Shown here one piece after another: positions 28,200-36,867 of a stretch of 64,000 bases of DNA; the stretch's first letter is position 1; each line of letters opens with the position of its first letter. The notes below the pieces were generated by a model. That model was given only the letters and a program-made list of their open reading frames with translations, was not told the origin of the DNA and did no database searches. This DNA comes from Prochlorococcus marinus str. MIT 9211 (GTDB lineage Bacteria; Cyanobacteriota; Cyanobacteriia; PCC-6307; Cyanobiaceae): positions 1,481,941-1,545,940 of the forward strand of contig NC_009976.1 of NCBI RefSeq assembly GCF_000018585.1. The letters are read 5' to 3'. A program made the position numbers and the translations under genes.

Positions 28200-29711
28200 C
28201 TATTTGGGTAATCTGAAAGGGTGCCCCTTGGTAGCCATTAGCTGTCGGCAGGCCATTAATGCAGATTGCGAAACTCCAGCAGTGCCTTCCCCCGGATAAA
28301 TTGAATCTCCACAGAGCCATAAACCCTTCACAGGAGATCTACTAGATAATCCAAACGGGCCAAAAGTAGTTGGCCTCTGTCCCAATCCACCTACAATTCC
28401 TTGTGGCCGGCCTGTCCATTTTGCAAAACTTCTTGGAGTTGCCAATTCTTTATGTAACCAATCATCAGGATGAATATTAAAAACTGATTTGATGGCTTTT
28501 AAAATTTTCTGCAAAAACACTTGTTTTTCTTTTCGGTAAATCTGATCATCCAAAGATGCCCAGAAATCTACAGAAGTAAAAGCACTTGCAATGATAGTTG
28601 CCTCACCTAGAGGTGCACGACCATCTCCTTCACAACTAATCGAAAGGAATAATGAGCCAAGATCTTCTACAAAGAATTGATAATGGTTTGAATGAATTTC
28701 TTGAAGGTACTGACGCGAAATCGCTCCATAAAAAACTATCGCGCCATTAGGTTGAGGTAATTTAGCTATGCGGTCCCGATAGTTAGTAGGTAAAGATGAA
28801 TTGCCTGATGTTAACCCCAAAAGACATTGAGGAGGAAGAGTGAATACTAAGTCAGAAGCAACCAGTTGGGATGTAGAACCATTACCATCGACAACATCTA
28901 CAATCCAAGAATCTGTCGTACTAATTGTCTCTATCGCAGTAACTTTATGCCTCAGAAGTAATTTACCTCCATCACGAAGCAAGCAAGATTCCAATGCATC
29001 ACTCAAACTCTTCATAGAACCCTGCAAATGCCATAAGCCACGTGGTGCCTGTGCCATCTGAAGCACAGTGGCGCCATAAAGTGCAGCTGTTTGATCTGCT
29101 TTTTCTTGAGAATAAAGTTGAAGTTGTAAATCAAGAAATTTCTGGAGCCGTTGATCTTGAGGGCAAGAACAGAGCCAAAGAAGATCAGAAACTGATGACC
29201 TACTTAATAAGCCAAACAAAAAGGTTAAAGGCTCAACTGAACTGATGAACTGCTTAAAATCCCAAAAGTCTGAAACTGGTAATACTGTGTCTTTTTCTGC
29301 AAAAGACCAATTGCTTTGGTGAATCAAACTGCAAAGAGACCAAAAACGCTTACTACCTGGAAATTGTTGATTTCGTTCTATCTCCCATCGCACAGGATCA
29401 TGCCAGATTTTTATTGGCCGAGAGCCGTCTCTAAGGTCTACTTCACAACCTGGATCGAGAATTGACCCCAAAGGTTGAGGCCAATCAAGATATCTAAATA
29501 GCCGTTCATGAATACCTCCTTTCTCTAATCCTGCAATTTGAGTTGCACCTACATCAAAAACGTAATTTCCTCTTTTAAACGTCCCTGCACACCCTCCTGT
29601 CTGATAATGGGATTCTAAAAGAATTACATTAAATCCTTCATGAGCCAATAAAGCAGATGCAGTTAACCCTGCGATTCCGCCTCCAACAACAATTACTTGC
29701 TCATTAGTCAT
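28200..29711 (-). CDS. crtD: CrtD-like FAD-dependent carotenoid oxidoreductase
   Basis: A phytoene-desaturase-superfamily flavoprotein: FAD-binding VIVVGGGIAGLTASALL at the N-terminus, GGCAGTFKRGNYVFDVGATQIAGLE, and C-terminal GLWLCGDSIYPGEGTAGVSQSALMA (in part). The wording FDVGATQ.AGLE..GIH resembles the cyanobacterial C-3',4' desaturase CrtD (myxoxanthophyll pathway) more than carotene isomerase CrtH. Prochlorococcus is not known to make myxoxanthophyll, so the true substrate is open; a CRTISO-like role is the alternative. I start at ATG 29711; a TTG at 29732 would add seven residues. Confidence 0.8.
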   Translation of the reverse strand: MTNEQVIVVGGGIAGLTASALLAHEGFNVILLESHYQTGGCAGTFKRGNYVFDVGATQIAGLEKGGIHERLFRYLDWPQPLGSILDPGCEVDLRDGSRPIKIWHDPVRWEIERNQQFPGSKRFWSLCSLIHQSNWSFAEKDTVLPVSDFWDFKQFISSVEPLTFLFGLLSRSSVSDLLWLCSCPQDQRLQKFLDLQLQLYSQEKADQTAALYGATVLQMAQAPRGLWHLQGSMKSLSDALESCLLRDGGKLLLRHKVTAIETISTTDSWIVDVVDGNGSTSQLVASDLVFTLPPQCLLGLTSGNSSLPTNYRDRIAKLPQPNGAIVFYGAISRQYLQEIHSNHYQFFVEDLGSLFLSISCEGDGRAPLGEATIIASAFTSVDFWASLDDQIYRKEKQVFLQKILKAIKSVFNIHPDDWLHKELATPRSFAKWTGRPQGIVGGLGQRPTTFGPFGLSSRSPVKGLWLCGDSIYPGEGTAGVSQSALMACRQLMATKGHPFRLPK

Positions 29712-29745
29712 AGCCTGATATTTACATCCCAAATCATCAAACTAC

Positions 29746-30639
29746 ATGGAAAGCTATCTTCTAGAACAAATTATTGGGTCAAAAGGTCCATTAGCAGGAG
29801 CAAAAATAAAAAGTATCACTGCTGTCAATGGAGGCTCTATTCATAATGCTTGGAGGCTCAATTTAAATGATAACGAAAAGATTTTTGCCAAAACAACTTC
29901 TATAGAGAATTTTGAGATGCTCCAATTTGAGGAAATAGGTCTGAATACTCTAAGTAAATATGCAGACAAATCCTTAATTTCACTCCCAGTTCCAATATGT
30001 CTTCAAAAACTCGAGACTCATTCAATCTTAATAATGCCTTGGGTAAACTTTTCAAATGGAAATAAAGTCAATCTAGGCAAAGGGTTGGCTTTAGTTCATA
30101 AAACAACATCAGAAAGTTCCGTTGGTACCTTTGGCTGGGAAACCAATGGTTTTATTGGCTTAGGTCCGCAAACTGGAGGATGGGAGACAAACTGGGGGGA
30201 ATGTTTTACTAGTTTGCGTCTAATTCCTCAAATAAAAATTGCTGAAAAATGGGGTTTAAAGCTTATTGAACTTACAAAACTGCTAACAAAGATAAAGTCA
30301 TTCCTGAATCGCCACAACCCATCTCCATCACTAGTCCATGGTGATTTATGGCAAGGGAATGCTGGGATCGACGAGTCGGGTCTAGGAGTTATTTTTGACC
30401 CTGCGATATGGTGGGCTGATAGAGAAGTTGATATTGCAATGACAAAGATGTTTGGTGGATTTTCAAAAGAGTTCTATCTAGGCTATGAAGAAGTATGGCC
30501 CCTACCTAAATTATGGATGCAAAGAGTAGATATTTATAATCTTTACCATCTACTTAATCATGCAAATATCTTCGGAGGTATATATCCAAATCAGTGTATT
30601 GAAAGTATTAAGAAATTAAATTTAGTTTTAAAAGATTAA
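29746..30639 (+). CDS. Fructosamine-3-kinase family protein
   Basis: A protein-kinase-like fold enzyme of 297 residues. Catalytic loop LVHGDLWQGNAG (Asp as base), followed by FDPAIWWADREVDIAMTKMFGGF, where the second Asp binds metal; this DPA...DREVD wording is specific to the fructosamine kinase family. Such kinases phosphorylate ketosamine or ribulosamine adducts on proteins and so help remove glycation damage; the exact substrate in cyanobacteria is not known. It is divergent from the CrtD-like gene with only 34 bp between starts. Confidence 0.9.
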   Translation: MESYLLEQIIGSKGPLAGAKIKSITAVNGGSIHNAWRLNLNDNEKIFAKTTSIENFEMLQFEEIGLNTLSKYADKSLISLPVPICLQKLETHSILIMPWVNFSNGNKVNLGKGLALVHKTTSESSVGTFGWETNGFIGLGPQTGGWETNWGECFTSLRLIPQIKIAEKWGLKLIELTKLLTKIKSFLNRHNPSPSLVHGDLWQGNAGIDESGLGVIFDPAIWWADREVDIAMTKMFGGFSKEFYLGYEEVWPLPKLWMQRVDIYNLYHLLNHANIFGGIYPNQCIESIKKLNLVLKD

Positions 30640-30665
30640 TCAATTAACTTTGGAAAGTAAATTGA

Positions 30666-31052
30666 CTACCCTAAATATTCCTTCCGAAGGTCTTGCACCT
30701 TATCTACCACTGCGGTACGTTTTTCACTTGTAGTTAGGTTTTGCCAACCCCATTGACCAACCACCACAACCCCCAAAAGCTCTAGTAAGCCTGGCAAAAT
30801 TGGGAAGAAGTTAATTGTGTCAATTACTACTTTAATAATGATCTGAGCGACTATAACTACAGCGATAATCCCTGCAGCTTTGCCGTACTTACCCATTTGT
30901 GACCAATCAACTTTTCCAAGAATTTCATTGGCCTTACCCATAGCATCACTAGCTCGTTCAGAGATACTCGGACCTGGAGGTGATGTGTCAGGAGAGGTGG
31001 TGGTTGATGTTGATGTTGAGTCTTGATTGGACTCCGGAGTGAAATCACTCAT
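30666..31052 (-). CDS. CURT1/CAAD-domain thylakoid membrane protein
   Basis: 128 residues: an acidic Ser/Thr/Pro-rich N-terminus (about 1-35), an amphipathic helix, two closely spaced membrane spans (about 60-80 and 82-102) and a final helix (VVDKVQDLRKEYLG). This layout and the LELLGVVVVGQWGWQNL block match the CAAD domain, named from cyanobacterial aminoacyl-tRNA synthetases and homologous to CURT1, which bends thylakoid membranes. It probably shapes thylakoid edges. It ends 26 bp beyond the convergent fructosamine kinase gene. Confidence 0.88.
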   Translation of the reverse strand: MSDFTPESNQDSTSTSTTTSPDTSPPGPSISERASDAMGKANEILGKVDWSQMGKYGKAAGIIAVVIVAQIIIKVVIDTINFFPILPGLLELLGVVVVGQWGWQNLTTSEKRTAVVDKVQDLRKEYLG

Positions 31053-31177
31053 TTAGACAAGCCTTCATTGAAAGCAATTTGAGCAAACTTTAACTAAAGA
31101 ATCTTTTTATTGCCAACATCAAAATAGAGATAATTCCGAACCCTGATAGAGAAAACTCCGAACAACCCAAAAATCAG

Positions 31178-31672
31178 ATGAATTTGCCAACTGTTATTAA
31201 ATTCCATGGCCATTCCAAAGAAGTTCTTATTAAGAGCTTGCTTATTAAATTTCCACAGGAAGGGTGTGCTTTATTGCTAGGCAAGAAAAAAAAAGAAACC
31301 AATCTTTCAAAGAATTTTTTTTACGAAATTTCCTTAATTTGGCCGTGCTGCAATATTTGGGAACCTGAGATGAAAAGCTTTTCAGAAGAATGTCTTAAAG
31401 AAGATTTGACTCAAAAGCCCCCTTCCAAAACGAACCGTTTTGCGATTGACCCAAAAGAGCAAATTTCAGCTCAGAAATGGGCTAGAAAAAAAAACCTGTC
31501 TCTATTAGGTTCTGCTCATTCACATAGTTATTCATGTGCAAATCCTTCAAGACTTGATCTTTCTTGGAATTTTTCTCCAGGTTTAATGATTATTGTTGAT
31601 GGATCGGGTGTCATTCGTGCATGGTGGATCGGGGCCTCTAAAACAATAGAACCAACCGAAATCCCGATTTAA
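31178..31672 (+). CDS. JAMM/MPN metalloprotease
   Basis: 164 residues with an intact JAMM motif: upstream Glu28 in QEGCALLLG, then His114-x-His116 (GSAHSHS), Ser124 and Asp127, i.e. HxH-x7-S-x2-D binding zinc. Prokaryotic proteins of this kind cut the C-terminal peptide from ubiquitin-like sulfur carriers (Mec+ acting on CysO is the known case) or from isopeptide adducts. It is followed after 43 bp, same strand, by MoeB-rhodanese, the E1-like enzyme that would activate the same carrier. The neighbour is the main support for this role; the partner carrier is not in the window. Confidence 0.88.
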   Translation: MNLPTVIKFHGHSKEVLIKSLLIKFPQEGCALLLGKKKKETNLSKNFFYEISLIWPCCNIWEPEMKSFSEECLKEDLTQKPPSKTNRFAIDPKEQISAQKWARKKNLSLLGSAHSHSYSCANPSRLDLSWNFSPGLMIIVDGSGVIRAWWIGASKTIEPTEIPI

Positions 31673-31715
31673 TGGCGTAAACCTTAAATCAAATCTTCAT
31701 TACCCTTTTACTTCA

Positions 31716-32855
31716 ATGAAGTCTATAAAAGCCAATAATATGCAGCTGAGCCCTGAAGAATTTGCTCGGTACTCTCGACATTTATCATTACCAGAAATTG
31801 GAATTAAGGGTCAAAAGAAACTAAAAGGCAGTTCTGTACTTTGCATTGGCTGTGGAGGGCTTGGTTCTCCAGTACTGATATATCTTGCTGCGGCTGGCAT
31901 AGGTAATCTTGGGATTGTAGATAATGATTTGGTAGAAGAGTCAAACTTACAAAGACAAATCATTCACACTCACAAGTCAATTGGTAAGTCAAAAATAGAA
32001 TCAGCACGATCTCGAATAATTGATATTAATCCTTATTGTAAAGTAACCATTTTTAGTGAATTACTAAATAATGAAAATGCCCTAGAAATTATTAAACCAT
32101 ATGATCTAGTATGTGACTGCACAGATAACTTTGAAAGCAGATATTTAATAAATGATGCCTGTGTTTTGCTTGGAAAGCCATATATATATGGAGCAATTTC
32201 AAAGTTCGAAGGTCAAGCCTCTGTTTTTAATCTAGATAAAGATAGTCCAAATTTTAGAGATTTAATCCCTCAACCTCCCTCAATGGATTTACTACCTTCA
32301 TGTAGTGAGTCTGGTGTTATAGGGGTTCTTCCAGGTATTATTGGATTAATACAGGCTACAGAAATAATTAAGATTATAGCTGGGATAGGTACCACTTTAA
32401 GTGGAAGGATATTGATATTTAATGCGCTAGAAATGAAGTTTAAAGAGCTAAAGTTAAAGAAGGATTATGCTGCAAAGCCAATTACAGAATTGATTGATTA
32501 TAAGGATTTTTGTGGTTCTTCTGGTGTAACAAAAGTCGAAGACAGTATTAAAAGTATTTCGGCTAAAAAGCTTAGAGTTTTACTTGAAGATAATCCCAAC
32601 AAAAATATCTTATTAGATGTTCGTACTGAGGAAGAGTTTAAATTAAATGCAATCAAAGGATCAATATTAGTGCCACTCAAAAATATTCAAAATGGGCAAG
32701 AGATAGATAAAATTCGAAAACTAGCTAGCAATAAAAATATATTTGTTCATTGTAAGACTGGTAAAAGGTCGAGGAAAGCAATACTGAGTTTACGATCAAA
32801 TGGAATTGATGCTGTCAATCTGGAAGGTGGGATAAATTCTTGGAATGAAAGCTAA
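31716..32855 (+). CDS. moeB: MoeB/ThiF-type adenylyltransferase with C-terminal rhodanese domain
   Basis: The N-terminal 240 residues form an E1-like domain: nucleotide loop GCGGLGSPVLIYLAAAGIG, the adenylation Arg region ESNLQRQIIH, VCDCTDNFESRYLIND and SCSESGVIGVLPGIIG. A linker leads to a rhodanese domain (from about 285) with the active-site loop CKTGKRSRK. Such proteins adenylate the C-terminus of MoaD/ThiS-like carriers and pass sulfur from the rhodanese cysteine. The start may be 31716 or the ATG at 31740 (MQLSPEEF). Beside molybdopterin it could serve thiamine or tRNA thiolation. Pairing with the JAMM gene suggests one processing module. Confidence 0.93.
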   Translation: MKSIKANNMQLSPEEFARYSRHLSLPEIGIKGQKKLKGSSVLCIGCGGLGSPVLIYLAAAGIGNLGIVDNDLVEESNLQRQIIHTHKSIGKSKIESARSRIIDINPYCKVTIFSELLNNENALEIIKPYDLVCDCTDNFESRYLINDACVLLGKPYIYGAISKFEGQASVFNLDKDSPNFRDLIPQPPSMDLLPSCSESGVIGVLPGIIGLIQATEIIKIIAGIGTTLSGRILIFNALEMKFKELKLKKDYAAKPITELIDYKDFCGSSGVTKVEDSIKSISAKKLRVLLEDNPNKNILLDVRTEEEFKLNAIKGSILVPLKNIQNGQEIDKIRKLASNKNIFVHCKTGKRSRKAILSLRSNGIDAVNLEGGINSWNES

Positions 32856-32875
32856 GCTTCTTTTTGATACAGGGA

Positions 32876-34087
32876 TTAATAATCAACCCCTTTTTTTAGA
32901 TTAATTCCCTTTTCCGCATAGTGCTTATGGCAAACCATCTCTGAATGAACACTAGCAAGATCAAAATAAGGTGGATAATTCTTGCATCGACCAGTGATGA
33001 TCACTTCAGTTTCCGCAGGTTTTCTAAGCAAAGTTTCAACAATCGGTTCTACTGGAAGAAGCTCTAAGTCAACAGTTGGATTCAGTTCATCAAGAATAAC
33101 AGTCTTATAAAGGCCACTTGCGATTGCTGCTCTAGCAATTTCCCATGCACGCTCTGCTTCAACATAATCAATTGGTTGTTGTTGACCTCGCCAAACAATC
33201 GCATCCCGACCCGATCTCAGATGATCAACTAAATGAGGATAACTCTCCCTAAGAGCCGCAATTGCAGCATCTTCTGTATAACCACTACCTCCTTTAAGCC
33301 ATTGCAAAATCAAAACACGATGACTTTTATCTTGACTAATACCACGACCAATTGCCTGTAGAGCCTTGCCAAGAGCACTGGTAGATTTACCTTTACCCTC
33401 TCCTGTATATATCTCAATACCGCCTGAAGAAGTGTGTGACGCCAATTCATTTTTGGCCAAGTCAGAACGGCGATGAGCACGCATTTCTGAATGTAATTCT
33501 GCTATTTCTATAAGGTCAAAAGGAGCTGCACGCCCTGTGACAATAATTTCCATTCCATCTGGCCTAGAAGCAAGTGTGTCCACTACATCATCTAAAGGAA
33601 GCAAACCAAGGTCTAAAACAGGATTCAATTCATCTAAAACAACTACAGAATAGAGGGCGCTTGCAATGGCCCCTTTAGCAATATCCCATCCTCTTTGTGC
33701 TTCACTAGCATCAAATTTCGTAGCCTCTCCAGCAGTAAAAAAATCAGCCCTTCCGGTACGGACTTGATCAATTAAATGAGGAAAACCCTGCTGCAATGCT
33801 TCTATTGCTGAATCTTCATCGTATTCTCTCCCTGGCCCTTTTAAAAAACGAAGAAGAAGTACTCTTGTACGACGTTTCTCGCAAATTCCAAGGCCAATAG
33901 TTCTTAGTACAACTCCCAAGGCAGCCTGACTTTTCCCCTTGCCTTCTCCGTCATAAATATGTAATTGCCCATTACTGCGTTCTTTGCTATCAGTTGCAGT
34001 AACAATGCCAATACGATTTTTTCTTCCAGATGCTTGTGCCTGTATTTTGTTTTTGGAAGTCTTAACTTCTTCTGGTTGTGGCTTCAT
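32876..34087 (-). CDS. cobO: Tandem-duplicated corrinoid adenosyltransferase (CobO/BtuR type)
   Basis: 403 residues made of two CobO/BtuR domains in a row. Each has its own P-loop (GEGKGKSQAALG near 50; GEGKGKSTSALG near 230), the Asp-rich ELNPVLDLGLLP / ELNPTVDLELLP segment and a TGR motif near the end of the domain. The family transfers adenosyl from ATP to the cobalt of reduced corrinoids in making adenosylcobalamin. The duplicated form is what I recall from cyanobacteria; whether both halves are active is unknown. The N-terminal 30 residues are polar and basic. Convergent with moeB (20 bp). Confidence 0.88.
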   Translation of the reverse strand: MKPQPEEVKTSKNKIQAQASGRKNRIGIVTATDSKERSNGQLHIYDGEGKGKSQAALGVVLRTIGLGICEKRRTRVLLLRFLKGPGREYDEDSAIEALQQGFPHLIDQVRTGRADFFTAGEATKFDASEAQRGWDIAKGAIASALYSVVVLDELNPVLDLGLLPLDDVVDTLASRPDGMEIIVTGRAAPFDLIEIAELHSEMRAHRRSDLAKNELASHTSSGGIEIYTGEGKGKSTSALGKALQAIGRGISQDKSHRVLILQWLKGGSGYTEDAAIAALRESYPHLVDHLRSGRDAIVWRGQQQPIDYVEAERAWEIARAAIASGLYKTVILDELNPTVDLELLPVEPIVETLLRKPAETEVIITGRCKNYPPYFDLASVHSEMVCHKHYAEKGINLKKGVDY

Positions 34088-34160
34088 AAAAGAATCTCAC
34101 ATCACTTAGAGCTTAACCAGATCCACCAATGAAGATAGTCTCTAAGCACATGAAAAAAAA

Positions 34161-35027
34161 ATGATTCTAAAACTCCAAGAGGATCTGAATGCACCACAAT
34201 TGCAACAACTAGAGCTTTTAAGAGATGCAATTAAACAAATCGGAAAAGTTTGTATTGCTTATTCCGGAGGAGTTGATAGTTCACTTATTGCTGCAATTGC
34301 TAAAGAACAATTGGGAACAAATGCCCTTGCAGTAACAGGGGTTTCAGATTCGCTAGCTCCTCATCTTCGTAAAGAAGCCCAGCAGCAAGCAGCTTGGATT
34401 GGTATTAAGCATACAGAATGCATAACCAACGAATTAGAAAGTCCTGATTACAATCAAAATCCTGTAGACAGATGTTTTGCATGCAAACAAGAGTTACATA
34501 CTCACCTTGCAAACATTGCAAGCAATTTCAAAGAATCTCAAGTAATCGATGGAGTAAATTTTGATGATCTTGGGGACCATAGACCGGGCATTCAAGCTGC
34601 CAGACTCGCAGGAGTTAGGTCTCCACTAGCAGAGCTTAAAATTAGAAAATCAACCATTCGAGATATTTCAAAGGCCCTAGGCTTCCCTTGGTGGGACAAA
34701 CCATCACAACCTTGCCTAGCCTCTAGATTCCCTTACGGTGAGTCAATATCCTCTTTACGCCTAGCACAAGTAGCAAAAGGAGAGCAATGGCTAATTGATC
34801 ATGGTTTTAGTGAAGTCAGGGTGCGTATTCAAGGCCTAGGAGCGAGAATTGAATTGCCTGTTGATCGTATCAATGATTTGTTGATAAAGTTAAGAAGAGA
34901 AGAACTCATAACTTATTTTCTATCAATTGGATTCACTTCTATCAGTGTCGATCTAGAAGGTCTAATTAGTGGAAAACTCAACCGAGAACTTAGCCATAAA
35001 CAAACCAGTTATAAAGATGAAGCCTAG
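34161..35027 (+). CDS. larE: LarE-like ATP-dependent sulfur transferase (PP-loop family)
   Basis: 288 residues. PP-loop AYSGGVDSSL (from residue 33) for ATP, DGVNFDDLGDHRPG and SPLAELKIRKSTIRDISK, and cysteines Cys105/Cys108 (DRCFACK) and Cys175 (QPCLASR). LarE AMPylates the pyridinium dicarboxylate precursor of the nickel-pincer cofactor of lactate racemase, then donates sulfur from the cysteine in the CLASR segment. No larA, larB or larC is nearby, so in this organism it may thiolate another cofactor. Divergent from the corrinoid adenosyltransferase gene (73 bp between starts). Confidence 0.88.
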   Translation: MILKLQEDLNAPQLQQLELLRDAIKQIGKVCIAYSGGVDSSLIAAIAKEQLGTNALAVTGVSDSLAPHLRKEAQQQAAWIGIKHTECITNELESPDYNQNPVDRCFACKQELHTHLANIASNFKESQVIDGVNFDDLGDHRPGIQAARLAGVRSPLAELKIRKSTIRDISKALGFPWWDKPSQPCLASRFPYGESISSLRLAQVAKGEQWLIDHGFSEVRVRIQGLGARIELPVDRINDLLIKLRREELITYFLSIGFTSISVDLEGLISGKLNRELSHKQTSYKDEA

Positions 35028-35083
35028 TTAAAACGCAAATCAAGGAAACGAGCCTTATAGGTCAGCAGGTCATTGTTTGATTT

Positions 35084-35548
35084 TTAATTGATCAATGCGT
35101 TTGAAATCATTACTGGGGTATCTCTTCGCAATGTTTTTAAGGAGTGTCTTTTAGATTGCAGTTCTTCAACAAGTAGCTGACAAGCTTTATCTGGCATAGT
35201 CTGATCCCCACAAGTGAATACATCTACAGCTGCATAACCACTTTCAGGCCAGGTATGAATTGAAATGTGAGATTCAGCTAAAAGTGCCAAACCTGTAACA
35301 CCTTGGGGGACAAATTTATGAGTGATGAGATTAAGTAATTGAGCTCCAGCAACTTTTGATGCCATTTGAATAGTGGTACGTATAAAAGCCTCATCATCTA
35401 GCTTGACTGAATTGCATTCACAAAGTTCAAGAATGCAATGCTTACCAATCATTCTTTGCTTACTCCTAGAGTCAAGCTGAGAGTACTTTCTAGTCTCTTC
35501 ATCTGGCCATCCAGGATTGGGATATAAATGTGTAATCATTGATTCCAT
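35084..35548 (-). CDS. speD: S-adenosylmethionine decarboxylase proenzyme
   Basis: A 154-residue SpeD/SpeH-type proenzyme for spermidine synthesis. The self-cleavage site is in [13 protein letters not shown]: cleavage between Glu and Ser yields a pyruvoyl group from Ser. The downstream [10 protein letters not shown] block is also conserved, with the Cys acting as proton donor. The first 30 residues ([19 protein letters not shown]) precede the conserved [12 protein letters not shown]. The start is 35548, or 35539 for the second Met. It lies 29 bp upstream of recF on the same strand. Confidence 0.95.
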   Translation of the reverse strand: MESMITHLYPNPGWPDEETRKYSQLDSRSKQRMIGKHCILELCECNSVKLDDEAFIRTTIQMASKVAGAQLLNLITHKFVPQGVTGLALLAESHISIHTWPESGYAAVDVFTCGDQTMPDKACQLLVEELQSKRHSLKTLRRDTPVMISNALIN

Positions 35549-35577
35549 TGAATCATCTTAAAAAATAGTTGATTACA

Positions 35578-36696
35578 TTAACCCAACTCTAGAGATCCAT
35601 CTTGATTTCCTAATTGAAGAAGTTGAGACTCACCTCTCCAATCTCCTTCAAAAGCATCCAAATGCGTGGCACTTATTAAACACTGATGCTTATGACCAAC
35701 TGCCTCAAGAAGTAATAACTGTCGCATGGGATCAAGCTCTGCCAACACGTCATCTAAAATTAATATCGGAGCTTCTCCATAGATTTCTCCAATAAGTTCC
35801 AATTCAGCTAATTTCAAGGACAAGACAATCGTTCTTTGCTGTCCTGCTGACCCGAATCTTCTTGCGGAAGCTCCATTGAGTAAAAATTCAATCTCATCGC
35901 GATGAGGACCAACCCTACAATGACCTAACTTCTGTTCAACAGCTCTTTGTTCTAAAAGCTGCTTCTCTATAGATAATCTACATTCGAGTTCTTCGTCTTG
36001 TTTCTCGAGAAAACTCCCTGGCAAATAATGAAGCTCTAATGCTTCATTTCCTTTACTCAATCTTTCTTGCCACAATATCGCAAGGGGTTTCAACCTGTTG
36101 AGAGCTCTTTGTCGACGTCTATGTATCCTCGTGCTGACTAATGCTAGCTGAACATCAAAAGCATCTAAAAGAGTTCCATAATCTTTACTTGAAGTATGTT
36201 TCCAATTGCGCCACAGTTGATTTCGCTGGCGTAATAATCTGATAAGTCGACTCATTAAGTCTGAATATACTGGTTCTAATTGAAGAACGACTCTGTCTAA
36301 CCAATGCCTACGAAGTGAAGGTTCCCCTCTAACTAGATGAAGATCAAGTGCACTAAATCCCACACATCTCAGTGGTCCTATCAAGTCGATCTGTCGAGAC
36401 AAACATTTGTCATTTCGATATGCCTTGCGTCCACCTTTTTTTCTTAACTCTAATTCAATTTTATCTTCATCTTCAGTAATCGCTCGCAATAGAGCACTTT
36501 TTTCCTCCCAATGAATCAGATCTTGGTCACTACTTGCACGATGAGAACGAAGACTTCCAAGCAACTCAACAGCCTCTAGCAGGTTTGATTTGCCAATACC
36601 ATTAGGACCAATAACCAGAAGACGTTTTTCAGTCAATTCCAGTTGAATCCGCCTGTAATTACGGAAACAATTCAGTTCGAGATGATGAAGGCTGAT
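35578..36696 (-). CDS. recF: DNA replication and repair protein RecF, start codon apparently ATC
   Basis: An SMC-like ATPase loading RecA at gaps. Walker A is GPNGIGKSN, signature near [20 protein letters not shown], Walker [13 protein letters not shown]. From a TTG at 36636 the protein would lack the conserved first strand. The frame continues upstream with [20 protein letters not shown], which aligns with RecF N-termini (E. coli begins MSLTRLLIRDFRN). In this extension no ATG, GTG or TTG exists before a stop at 36739-36741; an ATC at 36694-36696 stands where the initiator Met belongs. I therefore take 36696 as the likely start. Alternatives are truncation from the TTG, a sequence error, or recent loss of function. 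Confidence 0.88.
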   Translation of the reverse strand: MSLHHLELNCFRNYRRIQLELTEKRLLVIGPNGIGKSNLLEAVELLGSLRSHRASSDQDLIHWEEKSALLRAITEDEDKIELELRKKGGRKAYRNDKCLSRQIDLIGPLRCVGFSALDLHLVRGEPSLRRHWLDRVVLQLEPVYSDLMSRLIRLLRQRNQLWRNWKHTSSKDYGTLLDAFDVQLALVSTRIHRRRQRALNRLKPLAILWQERLSKGNEALELHYLPGSFLEKQDEELECRLSIEKQLLEQRAVEQKLGHCRVGPHRDEIEFLLNGASARRFGSAGQQRTIVLSLKLAELELIGEIYGEAPILILDDVLAELDPMRQLLLLEAVGHKHQCLISATHLDAFEGDWRGESQLLQLGNQDGSLELG

Positions 36697-36778
36697 CTTC
36701 CTTTGGCAACCTTTAGCTAAGGTAGCTGCATTGAGGCTTTAAAACATAGTCTCAAATACACGGCATAATGCCGGTCTT

Positions 36779-36852
36779 GGGCATGTAGCTCAGCTGGATA
36801 GAGCATCAGATTCCGGTTCTGAGGGTCGGGGGTTCGAGTCCCTCCATGCTCG
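36779..36852 (+). tRNA. trnR-CCG: tRNA-Arg (anticodon CCG)
   Basis: Acceptor GGGCATG pairs with CATGCTC (one G-T wobble), discriminator G at 36852. D-arm AGCTCAGCTGGATAGAGC, anticodon loop TTCCGGT (anticodon CCG), T-arm GGGGGTTCGAGTCCCTC. 74 nt with no encoded CCA. Confidence 0.97.
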
Positions 36853-36867
36853 TAGCTTGCAAGAAAG

